From positions 1-64,000 of the forward strand of contig NZ_CACZDK010000006.1 in NCBI RefSeq assembly GCF_902779965.1: 64,000 nt of DNA, read 5' to 3'. The translations under genes were made by a program, and so were the position numbers. Each line of letters begins with the position of its first letter. The first letter of the stretch is position 1. Origin of the DNA: Fibrobacter succinogenes (GTDB lineage Bacteria; Fibrobacterota; Fibrobacteria; Fibrobacterales; Fibrobacteraceae). Of the stretch, positions 58,109 to 64,000 are shown in pieces. The notes under the pieces are model-generated. The model was not told the origin of the DNA and made no database searches. It was given only the letters and a program-made list of their open reading frames with translations.

Positions 58109-58200
58109 GTGTCATCCTGAGCGTAGGGCATAGCCCGAAGTCGAAGGATCCAGTTGATTCTTGGATTGCTCAGAATGGCTCGAAGAACTGCGGCGAAGCC
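58109..58200. repeat. Dispersed ATCCTGAGCG...GAAGGATC element between nrdD and its radical-domain gene
   Basis: GTCATCCTGAGCGTAGGGCA, then TAGCCCGAAGTCGAAGGATC, closely resembles 20266-20310. It is followed by TTCTTGGATTGCTCAGAATG and a GCGGC/GCCGC inverted repeat. Before it (58057-58100) is a GAGTTACTAGTTACTAGAAA stretch like that at 27616-27690. Confidence 0.7.
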
Positions 58201-58221
58201 GCAATCAAGGAGTACAGAAAA

Positions 58222-58368
58222 ATGTCTGAAAAGGAAATGTCTCAGTATGGAGAAGGAATCGGATTCGAACGTATCCGTCGCATTACGGGTTATCTCGTTG
58301 GTACAGTCGACCGCTTCAACAACGCTAAGCGCGCCGAAGTCAACGATCGCGTAAAGCACGGCGTGTAA
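58222..58368 (+). CDS. Stand-alone glycyl-radical domain of anaerobic ribonucleotide reductase
   Basis: A 48-aa protein whose residues 15-48 (FERIRRITGYLVGTVDRF, then NNAKRAEVNDRVKHGV) match the extreme C-terminus of class III NrdD. Gly23 in RITGYL is the expected radical site. Ordinary NrdD proteins carry this segment covalently, but here it follows 165 nt after the NrdD stop, behind its own AAGGAG ribosome binding site. It ends 1 nt before the nrdG start codon. It must act in trans if the enzyme works, in the manner of the YfiD/GrcA spare domain of pyruvate formate-lyase. It is short but well supported by motif, ribosome binding site and context. Confidence 0.88.
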   Translation: MSEKEMSQYGEGIGFERIRRITGYLVGTVDRFNNAKRAEVNDRVKHGV

Positions 58369-58369
58369 G

Positions 58370-58930
58370 ATGGATGATTATCCTCCACTGCGGATTGCAG
58401 GGATTGAGCCCGAATCATTCGTGGACGGTCCCGGTATCCGTTTGACTGTGTTTACCCAGGGCTGCCACCACAATTGCCCAGGGTGCCAGAATCCGCAGAC
58501 TCATGATTTTGAGGGCGGGCACTTTATCGAGCGCGAAGCGATCATCACGATGATCAAGGAAAATCCGTTGCTCGATGGCGTGACGTTTAGCGGAGGCGAT
58601 CCGATGGACCAGGCGGCGGCACTTGTTCCGCTTGCACGCGAAATCAAGGAACGCGGTCTCAATCTCGTGATTTTCACGGGATACACGTACGAACAGCTGA
58701 TGAAGCTTACGCCCGAAAAGCCGGAGCTCTTTGAATTGCTCTCGTTTGCGGATATCCTCATTGACGGTCCGTTTGTCATGGCGAAAAAGTCGCTGGACAT
58801 CAAGTTCAGAGGTTCTTGGAACCAGCGCATTATCGATGTGCAAAAGAGCCTTGTCGAAGGCCATGTGGTCATCCATCAGATTCAACTGGACGAGATGGCG
58901 GAACACCCCGACAGGGAATACAATACATAA
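58370..58930 (+). CDS. nrdG: Anaerobic ribonucleoside-triphosphate reductase activating protein
   Basis: A 186-aa radical SAM enzyme that uses a [4Fe-4S] cluster and S-adenosylmethionine to install the glycyl radical on the reductase. Cluster ligands Cys32, Cys36 and Cys39 lie in CHHNCPGC. The preceding DGPGIRLTVFTQG, the SAM-binding VTFSGGDPMDQAA and the later FTGYTYEQLM and DILIDGPFV motifs are all NrdG-like. It begins 1 nt after the separate glycyl-radical gene, an arrangement that would make activase and radical domain together. Confidence 0.96.
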   Translation: MDDYPPLRIAGIEPESFVDGPGIRLTVFTQGCHHNCPGCQNPQTHDFEGGHFIEREAIITMIKENPLLDGVTFSGGDPMDQAAALVPLAREIKERGLNLVIFTGYTYEQLMKLTPEKPELFELLSFADILIDGPFVMAKKSLDIKFRGSWNQRIIDVQKSLVEGHVVIHQIQLDEMAEHPDREYNT

Positions 58931-58975
58931 GCGCGATGGGCGAGGGCGGTAAATGCCTGCGAAAATCGTGAATGT

Positions 58976-59004
58976 AAAAAGGACGAGTTCTGCTCGTCCT
59001 TTTG
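58976..59004. terminator. Bidirectional terminator after nrdG
   Basis: GGACGAG/CTCGTCC perfect stem with loop TTCTG, flanked by AAAAA and TTTT. It also ends the small minus-strand gene at 59007. Confidence 0.9.
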
Positions 59005-59006
59005 CG

Positions 59007-59231
59007 TTATGGGAGAATTTGGTCTTTGGTCAGATTGAATCTGAGGATTAGTGTTTCCAAAGGGACCCCATCTTTGAAAAGGGCCCTAGCTGTTTCTAGC
59101 TTTTCGGCTTCGGCCTTGGTGAGTTCGTCACGTACCTTTTGTGTTTCCGCTCGGGCTTCGGCAAGTTCTTTGCGAAATTCATCGCCGGCACTCACAAAAC
59201 CATATTTCTGTCCTATGCTTACGAATGCCAT
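59007..59231 (-). CDS. Small protein resembling the C-terminal tail of Rpn/PDDEXK_2 nucleases (possible remnant)
   Basis: A 74-aa charged helical protein. Its last half (LETARALFKDGVPLETLILR, then FNLTKDQIL) resembles the tail of Rpn-type nucleases such as the one at 682-1683. The frame stays open about 22 codons upstream (LFSITNVALKYLNEEQLKEL) before a TGA, with no further nuclease sequence. It may therefore be the surviving 3' end of a deleted gene. AAGGAG lies 9 nt before ATG 59231, so translation is possible. Confidence 0.45.
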   Translation of the reverse strand: MAFVSIGQKYGFVSAGDEFRKELAEARAETQKVRDELTKAEAEKLETARALFKDGVPLETLILRFNLTKDQILP

Positions 59232-59450
59232 TTCTAACTCCTTGAGTTGTTCTTCATTGAGGTACTTTAAAGCTACATTCGTTATGGAAAATAATCAAGT
59301 AGGCCTATTGTTGGGCTTGGGGGGGGCTGATGATTAGGAAAAAACGATGGAATTTGTGTCTTTGATACAATGTCGAAGGATTTTTCCGGAACAGACCTTT
59401 ATATCGAGGATGAGGAATAATCTATATTACAAGTAATAAAGGAGCCCGTT

Positions 59451-60407
59451 ATGACATATACATTTTTGAAGCTTGCTGAAGAAGTTCTTGAAGAAGCCAA
59501 AAAGCGCGAGAACATCCAAGCACTTTCCCATGTGGAAATATGGGAAAAGGCTGAAAAATATGGAATTCAAAACAAGTGTAGTTCCTCTGGTAAAACGCCT
59601 TGGCAATCCATCTGCGCTCAAATATATGTGGATATGAAGGATAACGCTAAAACTATTTTTGCAAAAATTGGTACGCGGCCTGTGCGTTTTGCTCTTAAGA
59701 AATATGTTGAAAATGGTGTAAAGATTACTGACATAGAACAAAAAATAAAACAGCCTAAGACAATATTTTCGGAACGGGATTTACATCCGCTTTTGACGAA
59801 GTTTGTTTATTCGAATTCGCATTTTCATTGTTATGCAAAGACTATTTATCATGAGACTTCAGCCAAACATAAGATTGGGCGAAATCATTGGTTGCATCCG
59901 GATTTGATGGCCGTCTATTTCCCGTTTGATTCGTATCAAACAGGAACACTGGATATAATTAAGTCTTTTTATGAGTCAAAAATGAAATTGTTCTCATTTG
60001 AGATGAAAAAAGAAATCACTAGCTCGACTCTTCGTGAGTATTATTTCCAAGCGGTTTCTAATTCTAGTTGGGCTAACGAAGGCTATTTGGTCGCTTTGAA
60101 ATTTGATCAAGATGATGATTTTCGTGAAGAAATGCAACGCCTTAACAATTCTTTCGGCATAGGCTTTATCCAACTCGACGCAACGAATGTGGAACAAAGT
60201 AGTGTTCTAATTCCTGCTAAAATCCATGAACAAATTGATTGGGATTCTCTTGATCGTCTTATTGAGGAAAATCCTGATGTCAAGAATTTCGTCGACTCCA
60301 TTAATGGGGATGTTCTGCTTCAAAAGGTAAAGAATAAGAACGAATATGATGAAATCTTCGATAACTCCAAGATGGAAAAGTGGATTAAGGACAAGGGAAT
60401 TGAATAG
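59451..60407 (+). CDS. HARE-HTH / PD-(D/E)XK-like protein (COG2958 type)
   Basis: A 318-aa protein. Residues 1-85 are a HARE-HTH winged helix (FLKLAEEVLEEAKK, SHVEIWEKAEKYGI, GKTPWQSICAQIYVDMKD, GTRPVRFAL). The central region (105-215) has ERDLHPLLTKFVYSN, NHWLHPDLMAVYFPF and LFSFEMKKEI. Asp151, Glu184 and Lys186 are spaced like a PD-(D/E)XK nuclease site. YFQAVSNSSWANEGYLVALK follows. Such proteins occur near restriction systems and mobile elements; DNA recognition plus cleavage, or regulation, is inferred. RBS AAAGGAG precedes ATG 59451. It forms an accessory cluster with its neighbours. Confidence 0.7.
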   Translation: MTYTFLKLAEEVLEEAKKRENIQALSHVEIWEKAEKYGIQNKCSSSGKTPWQSICAQIYVDMKDNAKTIFAKIGTRPVRFALKKYVENGVKITDIEQKIKQPKTIFSERDLHPLLTKFVYSNSHFHCYAKTIYHETSAKHKIGRNHWLHPDLMAVYFPFDSYQTGTLDIIKSFYESKMKLFSFEMKKEITSSTLREYYFQAVSNSSWANEGYLVALKFDQDDDFREEMQRLNNSFGIGFIQLDATNVEQSSVLIPAKIHEQIDWDSLDRLIEENPDVKNFVDSINGDVLLQKVKNKNEYDEIFDNSKMEKWIKDKGIE

Positions 60408-60453
60408 CGACTATTGTCTGACAAAAGTTAATTAGCTATATTTGTTATCAAAA

Positions 60454-60506
60454 GTTCCCACGGCGCCTCTTAACAATGCGTACCACGGTGGGACTTCGCT
60501 TTTTTG
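60454..60506 (+). terminator. Possible terminator of the HARE-HTH gene
   Basis: CCCAC/GTGGG (loop about 28 nt) followed by ACTTCGCTTTTTT. The stem is short, so confidence is limited. Confidence 0.45.
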
Positions 60507-60548
60507 GCTTTGTCTTTAGATTTGCTGTCGAAATTTTCGGTTGCCAAT

Positions 60549-60573
60549 TCTCCACCAAGCTGGTGGAGTTTTT
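60549..60573. terminator. CTCCACC/GGTGGAG hairpin with T tract
   Basis: CTCCACCAAGCTGGTGGAG followed by TTTTT. It looks like a second terminator, though no gene is seen between the two hairpins. The minus frame 60448-60684 crosses both hairpins and is not called. Confidence 0.55.
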
Positions 60574-60621
60574 CGAAAGTGGGGCAAATGCAAAATTGTT
60601 CGGCAAAAACGTACAACCCTC

Positions 60622-60650
60622 TTGACGATAGTTTTCCGATAGCCTATATT
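60622..60650 (+). promoter_or_regulatory. Sigma-70-type promoter of the GNAT-like gene
   Basis: TTGACG (60622-60627), exactly 17 nt, TATATT (60645-60650). One mismatch in each box. It gives a 5' leader of about 78 nt. Confidence 0.75.
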
Positions 60651-60663
60651 TAGTGTACGGATG

Positions 60664-60727
60664 AGCAAATGTGTTGCTCTGCAAACAACAAAAGCCCCGC
60701 TGTTTTCAGCATGTCTGCGGGGAGGAG
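60664..60727 (+). promoter_or_regulatory. Structured leader with hairpin abutting the ribosome binding site
   Basis: Hairpin 1 is GAGCAA/TTGCTC with loop ATGTG (60664-60680). Hairpin 2 is CCCCGC/GCGGGG with a 16-nt loop (60696-60723), and AGGAG follows its last base directly. Folding could therefore hide the Shine-Dalgarno sequence of the gene at 60735. Translational control is inferred. Confidence 0.5.
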
Positions 60728-60734
60728 TTAAAAG

Positions 60735-61292
60735 ATGAAGAATGATGTGAAAAATGGTGGTGTCGGCATTTGGCTTGACGAAATTGTTCCTTGTCTCAAG
60801 GATACCGAAACTGGCGAAATCAAGGAAACGGTTGTATTTAAAATCGAAAGTCGTTCATTCCTGAAAAAATTCAACGAAAAGAATGGTTGGGGAATCAATT
60901 GGATAGAAATTCCCGATAATGTTGATGTCTTTGCCCTTGCGTTGAAGGAAAATAACGAAATTCAGGGACTTGTCGGAGTGAAAAACGACAAAAATTCTGT
61001 TGCGGCATTTATCCATTGGGCATGTACCGCACCTCGCAATAATAAGCGATTGAGTGGATCGCAAAAATACATTGGGGTTGGAGGGCATCTGTTTGCCATT
61101 GCTGCTGATAAGTCGATTCAGTGGGGATATCAAGGCGCAATTCACGGCTTTGCCCTTAACAAAGAACTTCTTAATCACTATATTGAAGTATTAGGAGCCA
61201 TATTTTTAGGGGCTTTGCACGAATATCAATTTTTCGTGAACGAAAAATCGGCAAAACATCTTTTGGAGACTTACACCTATGAATGGAACTAA
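60735..61292 (+). CDS. GNAT-fold acetyltransferase-like protein
   Basis: A 185-aa protein. The central region VAAFIHWACTAPRNNKRLSG, then YIGVGGHLFAIAADKSIQWG, resembles the acetyl-CoA-binding core of GNAT enzymes (V-G-G-x-L in place of the R/Q-x-x-G-x-G/A loop). It is followed by GAIHGFALNKELLNHYIEVL and a final QFFVNEKSAKHLLETYTYEW. I have seen similar short GNAT-like genes in gut bacteria, usually next to a small ORF. The substrate is unknown. Its last 14 bp overlap a 61-aa gene, giving strict coupling. A promoter and a structured leader precede it. A toxin-like acetyltransferase with partner is one possible reading. Confidence 0.6.
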   Translation: MKNDVKNGGVGIWLDEIVPCLKDTETGEIKETVVFKIESRSFLKKFNEKNGWGINWIEIPDNVDVFALALKENNEIQGLVGVKNDKNSVAAFIHWACTAPRNNKRLSGSQKYIGVGGHLFAIAADKSIQWGYQGAIHGFALNKELLNHYIEVLGAIFLGALHEYQFFVNEKSAKHLLETYTYEWN

Positions 61293-61464
61293 GGGACCTG
61301 TCATTCTGGCGGAATCCATGGAGGCGTATAGGGCCACTCCTGACCCGTACAAAGATGCTCCTTCAATGCATGTGAACTTATTGGAGTTGTCTCGTTATGC
61401 AGAAAGAATCGGAAAGCCGATGTGCGAACTGACTAAGGAAGAAATAGACCAATTCCGGTTGTAA
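61279..61464 (+). CDS. Small partner protein of the GNAT-like gene
   Basis: A 61-aa protein, ATG 61279, overlapping the upstream gene by 14 bp. The N-terminal half is extended and Pro/Asp-rich (MEAYRATPDPYKDAPSM). The C-terminal half is a helical motif (VNLLELSRYAERIGKPMCEL, then TKEEIDQF) of a kind seen in small ORFs next to GNAT-like genes. No ribbon-helix-helix or HTH is obvious. It may be a partner, antitoxin or adaptor for the GNAT-like protein. Function is inferred only from coupling. Confidence 0.55.
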   Translation: MNGTKGPVILAESMEAYRATPDPYKDAPSMHVNLLELSRYAERIGKPMCELTKEEIDQFRL

Positions 61465-61503
61465 TTGATCTCGTCTGCCCTCTTTCTTGATTATATTTAT
61501 CAC

Positions 61504-62547
61504 ATGGTTATGGATATGTTTGGGAAGAATGTTTTGGCGACTACTGTTGTCGCTGCGTCGGCTTTGACTGTATCGGCGTTTGCGGCGGGTAAGGTTGCTT
61601 GCGTTGGCAATAGTATCACGTATGGTTACGGGATTGAGTCTTGGCCGGACCAGACGAGTTATCCGCATCATTTGCAGGGGATGCTGCGCGAAAATGCGCT
61701 GAGTGATACGGTCGAAAATTTTGGCGTGAGTGGGCTTACGGTCCGCAAGGATGATCAGGCTTCGTATTGGAAAGGTTACCGCTTTGCGCCGGCGATTGAA
61801 TTTGCGGCAGATACGGTTATCATTGAGCTTGGTACAAACGATTCGAAGGCTTACACGACTTGGAATTCTCCGGCGCAGAATGCGGCCGTCGATTCGGCGA
61901 TTACGGCTGATTTTGAAGCGTTGATTGATACGTTCCAGGTGAAGTCAAAGCCGCATGTCTTTATTTGCTTGGCGCCTTATGTGAACAACGTAGAATGGAA
62001 TATCCTCGATACCGCGGTCGTGAACCGTGTGAACCCGGCGATTTTGCGGGCGGGGCTCGAAAAGGGTGTGAATGTCATCGACTTGCATTCGCGTTTTAGC
62101 GCTCTCGAAAATCCGGGCTGGTACTTGTCGGATTTGGTGCATCCGTCTGTCGAAGGCGCAAAGCACTTGGCAGAAATTGTGTATGCCCATTTGCAAATGG
62201 ATACGTTGCATGTAACGCAAGATGGCTCGACGCTCAAGGCGCCGAAGGGCTTTGGATTCCAGTGGTACAAGGACGGACGCCTCTTGGATGGCGACACGCT
62301 TGAAACGCTTACTGTTTCGAGTGTTGGCAAGTACAAGGTCTCTGTGAAAATTGACGAAAAAAGTTTGTCACGGATTGTGACAGAAACGCTTGATTTGCAG
62401 GAGCGAACTGCGTTGAAGCCGAATGCTCGCGTTAGTGAAAAAGCTTCAGTGAATTCGTCTCGTTACTTAGAACAACGTTTTGACGCTCGTGGTCGCGCTT
62501 TGAAAACACAAAGCTCGTTCCAGAAAGTTTATATTAAACGGCTCTAG
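61504..62547 (+). CDS. Secreted SGNH/GDSL hydrolase with short C-terminal sorting-like tail
   Basis: A 347-aa protein with a signal peptide (NVLATTVVAASALTVSAFAA). The esterase domain has block I CVGNSITYGYG (catalytic Ser), the oxyanion Gly in FGVSGLTV, block III ELGTNDSK and block V DLVHPS (Asp/His). It belongs to the lipase/acylhydrolase group that includes carbohydrate esterases. Residues about 235-290 form an Ig-like strand set (GFQWYKDGRLLDGDTLETLT). The end (YLEQRFDARGRALKT, FQKVYIKRL) resembles the other C-terminal sorting-like domains here. It probably deacetylates plant polysaccharides. Start codons ATG 61504, 61510 and 61516 are all possible; none has a clear ribosome binding site. 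Confidence 0.82.
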   Translation: MVMDMFGKNVLATTVVAASALTVSAFAAGKVACVGNSITYGYGIESWPDQTSYPHHLQGMLRENALSDTVENFGVSGLTVRKDDQASYWKGYRFAPAIEFAADTVIIELGTNDSKAYTTWNSPAQNAAVDSAITADFEALIDTFQVKSKPHVFICLAPYVNNVEWNILDTAVVNRVNPAILRAGLEKGVNVIDLHSRFSALENPGWYLSDLVHPSVEGAKHLAEIVYAHLQMDTLHVTQDGSTLKAPKGFGFQWYKDGRLLDGDTLETLTVSSVGKYKVSVKIDEKSLSRIVTETLDLQERTALKPNARVSEKASVNSSRYLEQRFDARGRALKTQSSFQKVYIKRL

Positions 62548-64000
62548 CCTAATTTTTCGGTGAGTCTTGTGTACCGGCGAGTGCTGCGGTTGTTGCGCAC
62601 GGCTTGGTAGAATGCACCGGGAGCTGACAAAATCCACACATGACCTTTGGCACGCGTAATCGCGGTGTAGATGAGGTTCCGCTGCAGCATAATGCTGTGG
62701 CTTGAATCGAGCACGACGATGACGGCGGGGTATTCGCTACCTTGGCTTTTGTGGATGGTGCAGGCGTACGCAAGGATGAGCTCTTCGACTTCATCGGGCT
62801 CGTAATCGACAGTCTTGTCGTCGTAAAAAACCGTGATCTTTTTTGTTTCCTTGCCGATTTTGTAGATGATGCCGACGTCGCCGTTGAACACGTTCTTGTC
62901 GTAGTTGTTGCGGATTTGCATCACGCGGTCGCCTGTGCTCCAGTTGCCGCTTGCAATTTTGATGCGTTCCTTGCCGGGATTCAGAAGGTCTTGCAAGAAG
63001 TTGTTCAGCTCGTAAATGCCGAGAGGTCCTTTGCGCATTGGCGTGAGGAGCTGCATCTCTTGCGTATCGATATCGAGCTTTTCTTTGATGCCAAATGTGA
63101 CGAGGCGGGCAATGATGTCTTTAGCTTCATCGGCCGACTCGTAAGGCAAAAAGTGGAAGTTCGTGCCTTCGATGGGCGAGGGGCAAATGCCTTGGTTGAT
63201 TTTGGCAGCTTTGTCGGCGATGTCGTTTCCGCCGGCCTGGCGGAAAATGTGCTGAAGGCGGGTGCTCGGAATCTTGGGGCAACGCAACAAGTCGTTCAGC
63301 ACATTGCCTGCTCCCACGCTGGGGAGCTGGTCGGCATCGCCTACGAGAACAATTCGCGCGTTGAGTGGCGTCGCTTCGAGGAGCGACGCGGCAAGCCACG
63401 TATCGACCATACTGAATTCATCAACGATGAGCAAATTGCATTGGAGCTTATTGTTTTCGTCGCGGTGGAACTTGCCCGAAATCGGATCTACTTCGAGCAA
63501 TCGGTGGATTGTGCGGGCTTTTTCGCCACAGCATTCGCCCATGCGCTTGGCGGCGCGCCCCGTTGGGGCCGTGAGGCTTACGCATTCTTCCATTTGGCGG
63601 GCGAGATACAAAATCCCCTTAAGGATTGTTGTCTTGCCGGTGCCTGGGCCGCCTGTGATAATCGAAATCTTTCGCGATAGCGCCATCTGGATGGCTCGCC
63701 TTTGAATTGGATCAAAGCTGAACTTGTGTTCGCGTTCCCACTGCGCAAGAGCGTTTTCGAAGCCTTCCGTTGAAAGTTCGTTGTATCGCAAACGGAGCTT
63801 GATGTTGTCTGCAATGCGCTGCTCGGCATTGTAGAGTGGTGGAAAATAGCAGTCGTCGCCTTCGCGTTTGATGCGTCCGATTTCGCTTGCTTTTTCGAAT
63901 TCATCGAGGAGCGTGTTGATGGCACTTTCGTCATCTTGCATTAAACGCAAATTGCGGAACGTGCGTTCCAAGAGAACGTTTTTGGGCAAGAATACATGCC
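62544..64000 (-). CDS. RecD2-type ATP-dependent DNA helicase (5' end outside the window)
   Basis: The frame stays open to the right edge (xHVFLPKNVLLERTF...), so the gene is 5'-truncated by the window. The visible 485 residues are a superfamily 1B helicase: FDPIQRRAIQMALSRKISII, Walker A GGPGTGKTT, LTAPTGRAAKRM, motif II LLIVDEFSMVDTWLAASLLE, LVGDADQLPSVGAGNVLNDL, RLQHIFRQA and LAYACTIHKSQGSEYPAVIV. The C-terminal NLIYTAITRAKGHVWILS is motif VI. RecD2 proteins unwind DNA 5'-3' in repair, without RecBC. Its stop overlaps the end of the convergent SGNH hydrolase gene by 4 bp. Confidence 0.92.
   Translation of the reverse strand, partial: HVFLPKNVLLERTFRNLRLMQDDESAINTLLDEFEKASEIGRIKREGDDCYFPPLYNAEQRIADNIKLRLRYNELSTEGFENALAQWEREHKFSFDPIQRRAIQMALSRKISIITGGPGTGKTTILKGILYLARQMEECVSLTAPTGRAAKRMGECCGEKARTIHRLLEVDPISGKFHRDENNKLQCNLLIVDEFSMVDTWLAASLLEATPLNARIVLVGDADQLPSVGAGNVLNDLLRCPKIPSTRLQHIFRQAGGNDIADKAAKINQGICPSPIEGTNFHFLPYESADEAKDIIARLVTFGIKEKLDIDTQEMQLLTPMRKGPLGIYELNNFLQDLLNPGKERIKIASGNWSTGDRVMQIRNNYDKNVFNGDVGIIYKIGKETKKITVFYDDKTVDYEPDEVEELILAYACTIHKSQGSEYPAVIVVLDSSHSIMLQRNLIYTAITRAKGHVWILSAPGAFYQAVRNNRSTRRYTRLTEKLG

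Noticed and set aside
60448-60684. 78-aa minus-strand frame between the HARE-HTH and GNAT-like genes
   Set aside because: It runs through two hairpins and the promoter of the GNAT-like gene, with no recognisable domain.
60696-60723. CCCCGC hairpin considered as an attachment or integron recombination site
   Set aside because: There are no paired core sites, no integrase gene nearby and no repeated copies, so a leader hairpin is the simpler reading.

Overview
The window looks like a chromosomal segment of a Fibrobacter species (Fibrobacterota). This rests on families I know mainly from that genus: a TIGR02147-type regulator, a lipoprotein ending in the 'F. succinogenes major paralogous' (TIGR02145-like) domain, secreted proteins with Ser-rich linkers and short C-terminal sorting-like domains, and strictly anaerobic enzymes (NrdD/NrdG). 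Intergenic regions carry many short dispersed repeats, notably TACTTCC-type heptamers.

Layout. 1-6000: the end of a branched-chain aminotransferase, an Rpn/PDDEXK_2 nuclease, a ferredoxin plus geranylgeranyl-reductase pair, and a TIGR02147 regulator overlapping a lipoprotein gene. 6005-20258: a 13-gene complex I operon, nuoBCDEFGHIJKLMN without nuoA, whose NuoE carries a fused fibronectin-III-like domain. 20389-27615: a zinc-ribbon membrane protein, a paralogous-domain lipoprotein, ispF and a very large GLUG-repeat secreted protein. 27995-33684: a phosphate locus in which a PhoB/PhoR-like two-component system lies between two paralogous Na+/Pi cotransporters with PhoU-like tails. TTTACA direct repeats with about 11-bp periodicity lie upstream of it.

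33782-44510: a frameshifted secreted repeat protein, a 76-bp tandem repeat, an XPB-type helicase, tRNA-Thr(CGU), a TPR membrane protein, a rhomboid protease, and a bamD-barrel-PHP operon. 44575-50721: two LptF/LptG-type permeases, a GGDEF protein and a sodium:solute symporter. 51214-54995: two paralogous lipoproteins, the second frameshifted at an A9 tract, and two SIMPL-domain proteins.

54987-58930: a flavodoxin-fold oxidoreductase and the anaerobic ribonucleotide reductase genes. Here the glycyl-radical segment is not part of the 776-aa NrdD ORF. It is a separate 48-codon gene directly before nrdG. 59007-61464: a small accessory island with an Rpn-tail remnant, a HARE-HTH/PD-(D/E)XK protein, and a GNAT-like gene overlapping a 61-aa ORF behind a structured leader. 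61504-64000: a secreted SGNH hydrolase and the 3' part of a RecD2-type helicase.

The strongest candidates for something undescribed are the split NrdD with a stand-alone radical domain, the NptA-PhoB-PhoR-NptA locus with its direct repeats, the GNAT/61-aa module, and the NuoE-FnIII fusion. All functional statements are read from sequence and memory of protein families. No search was run.
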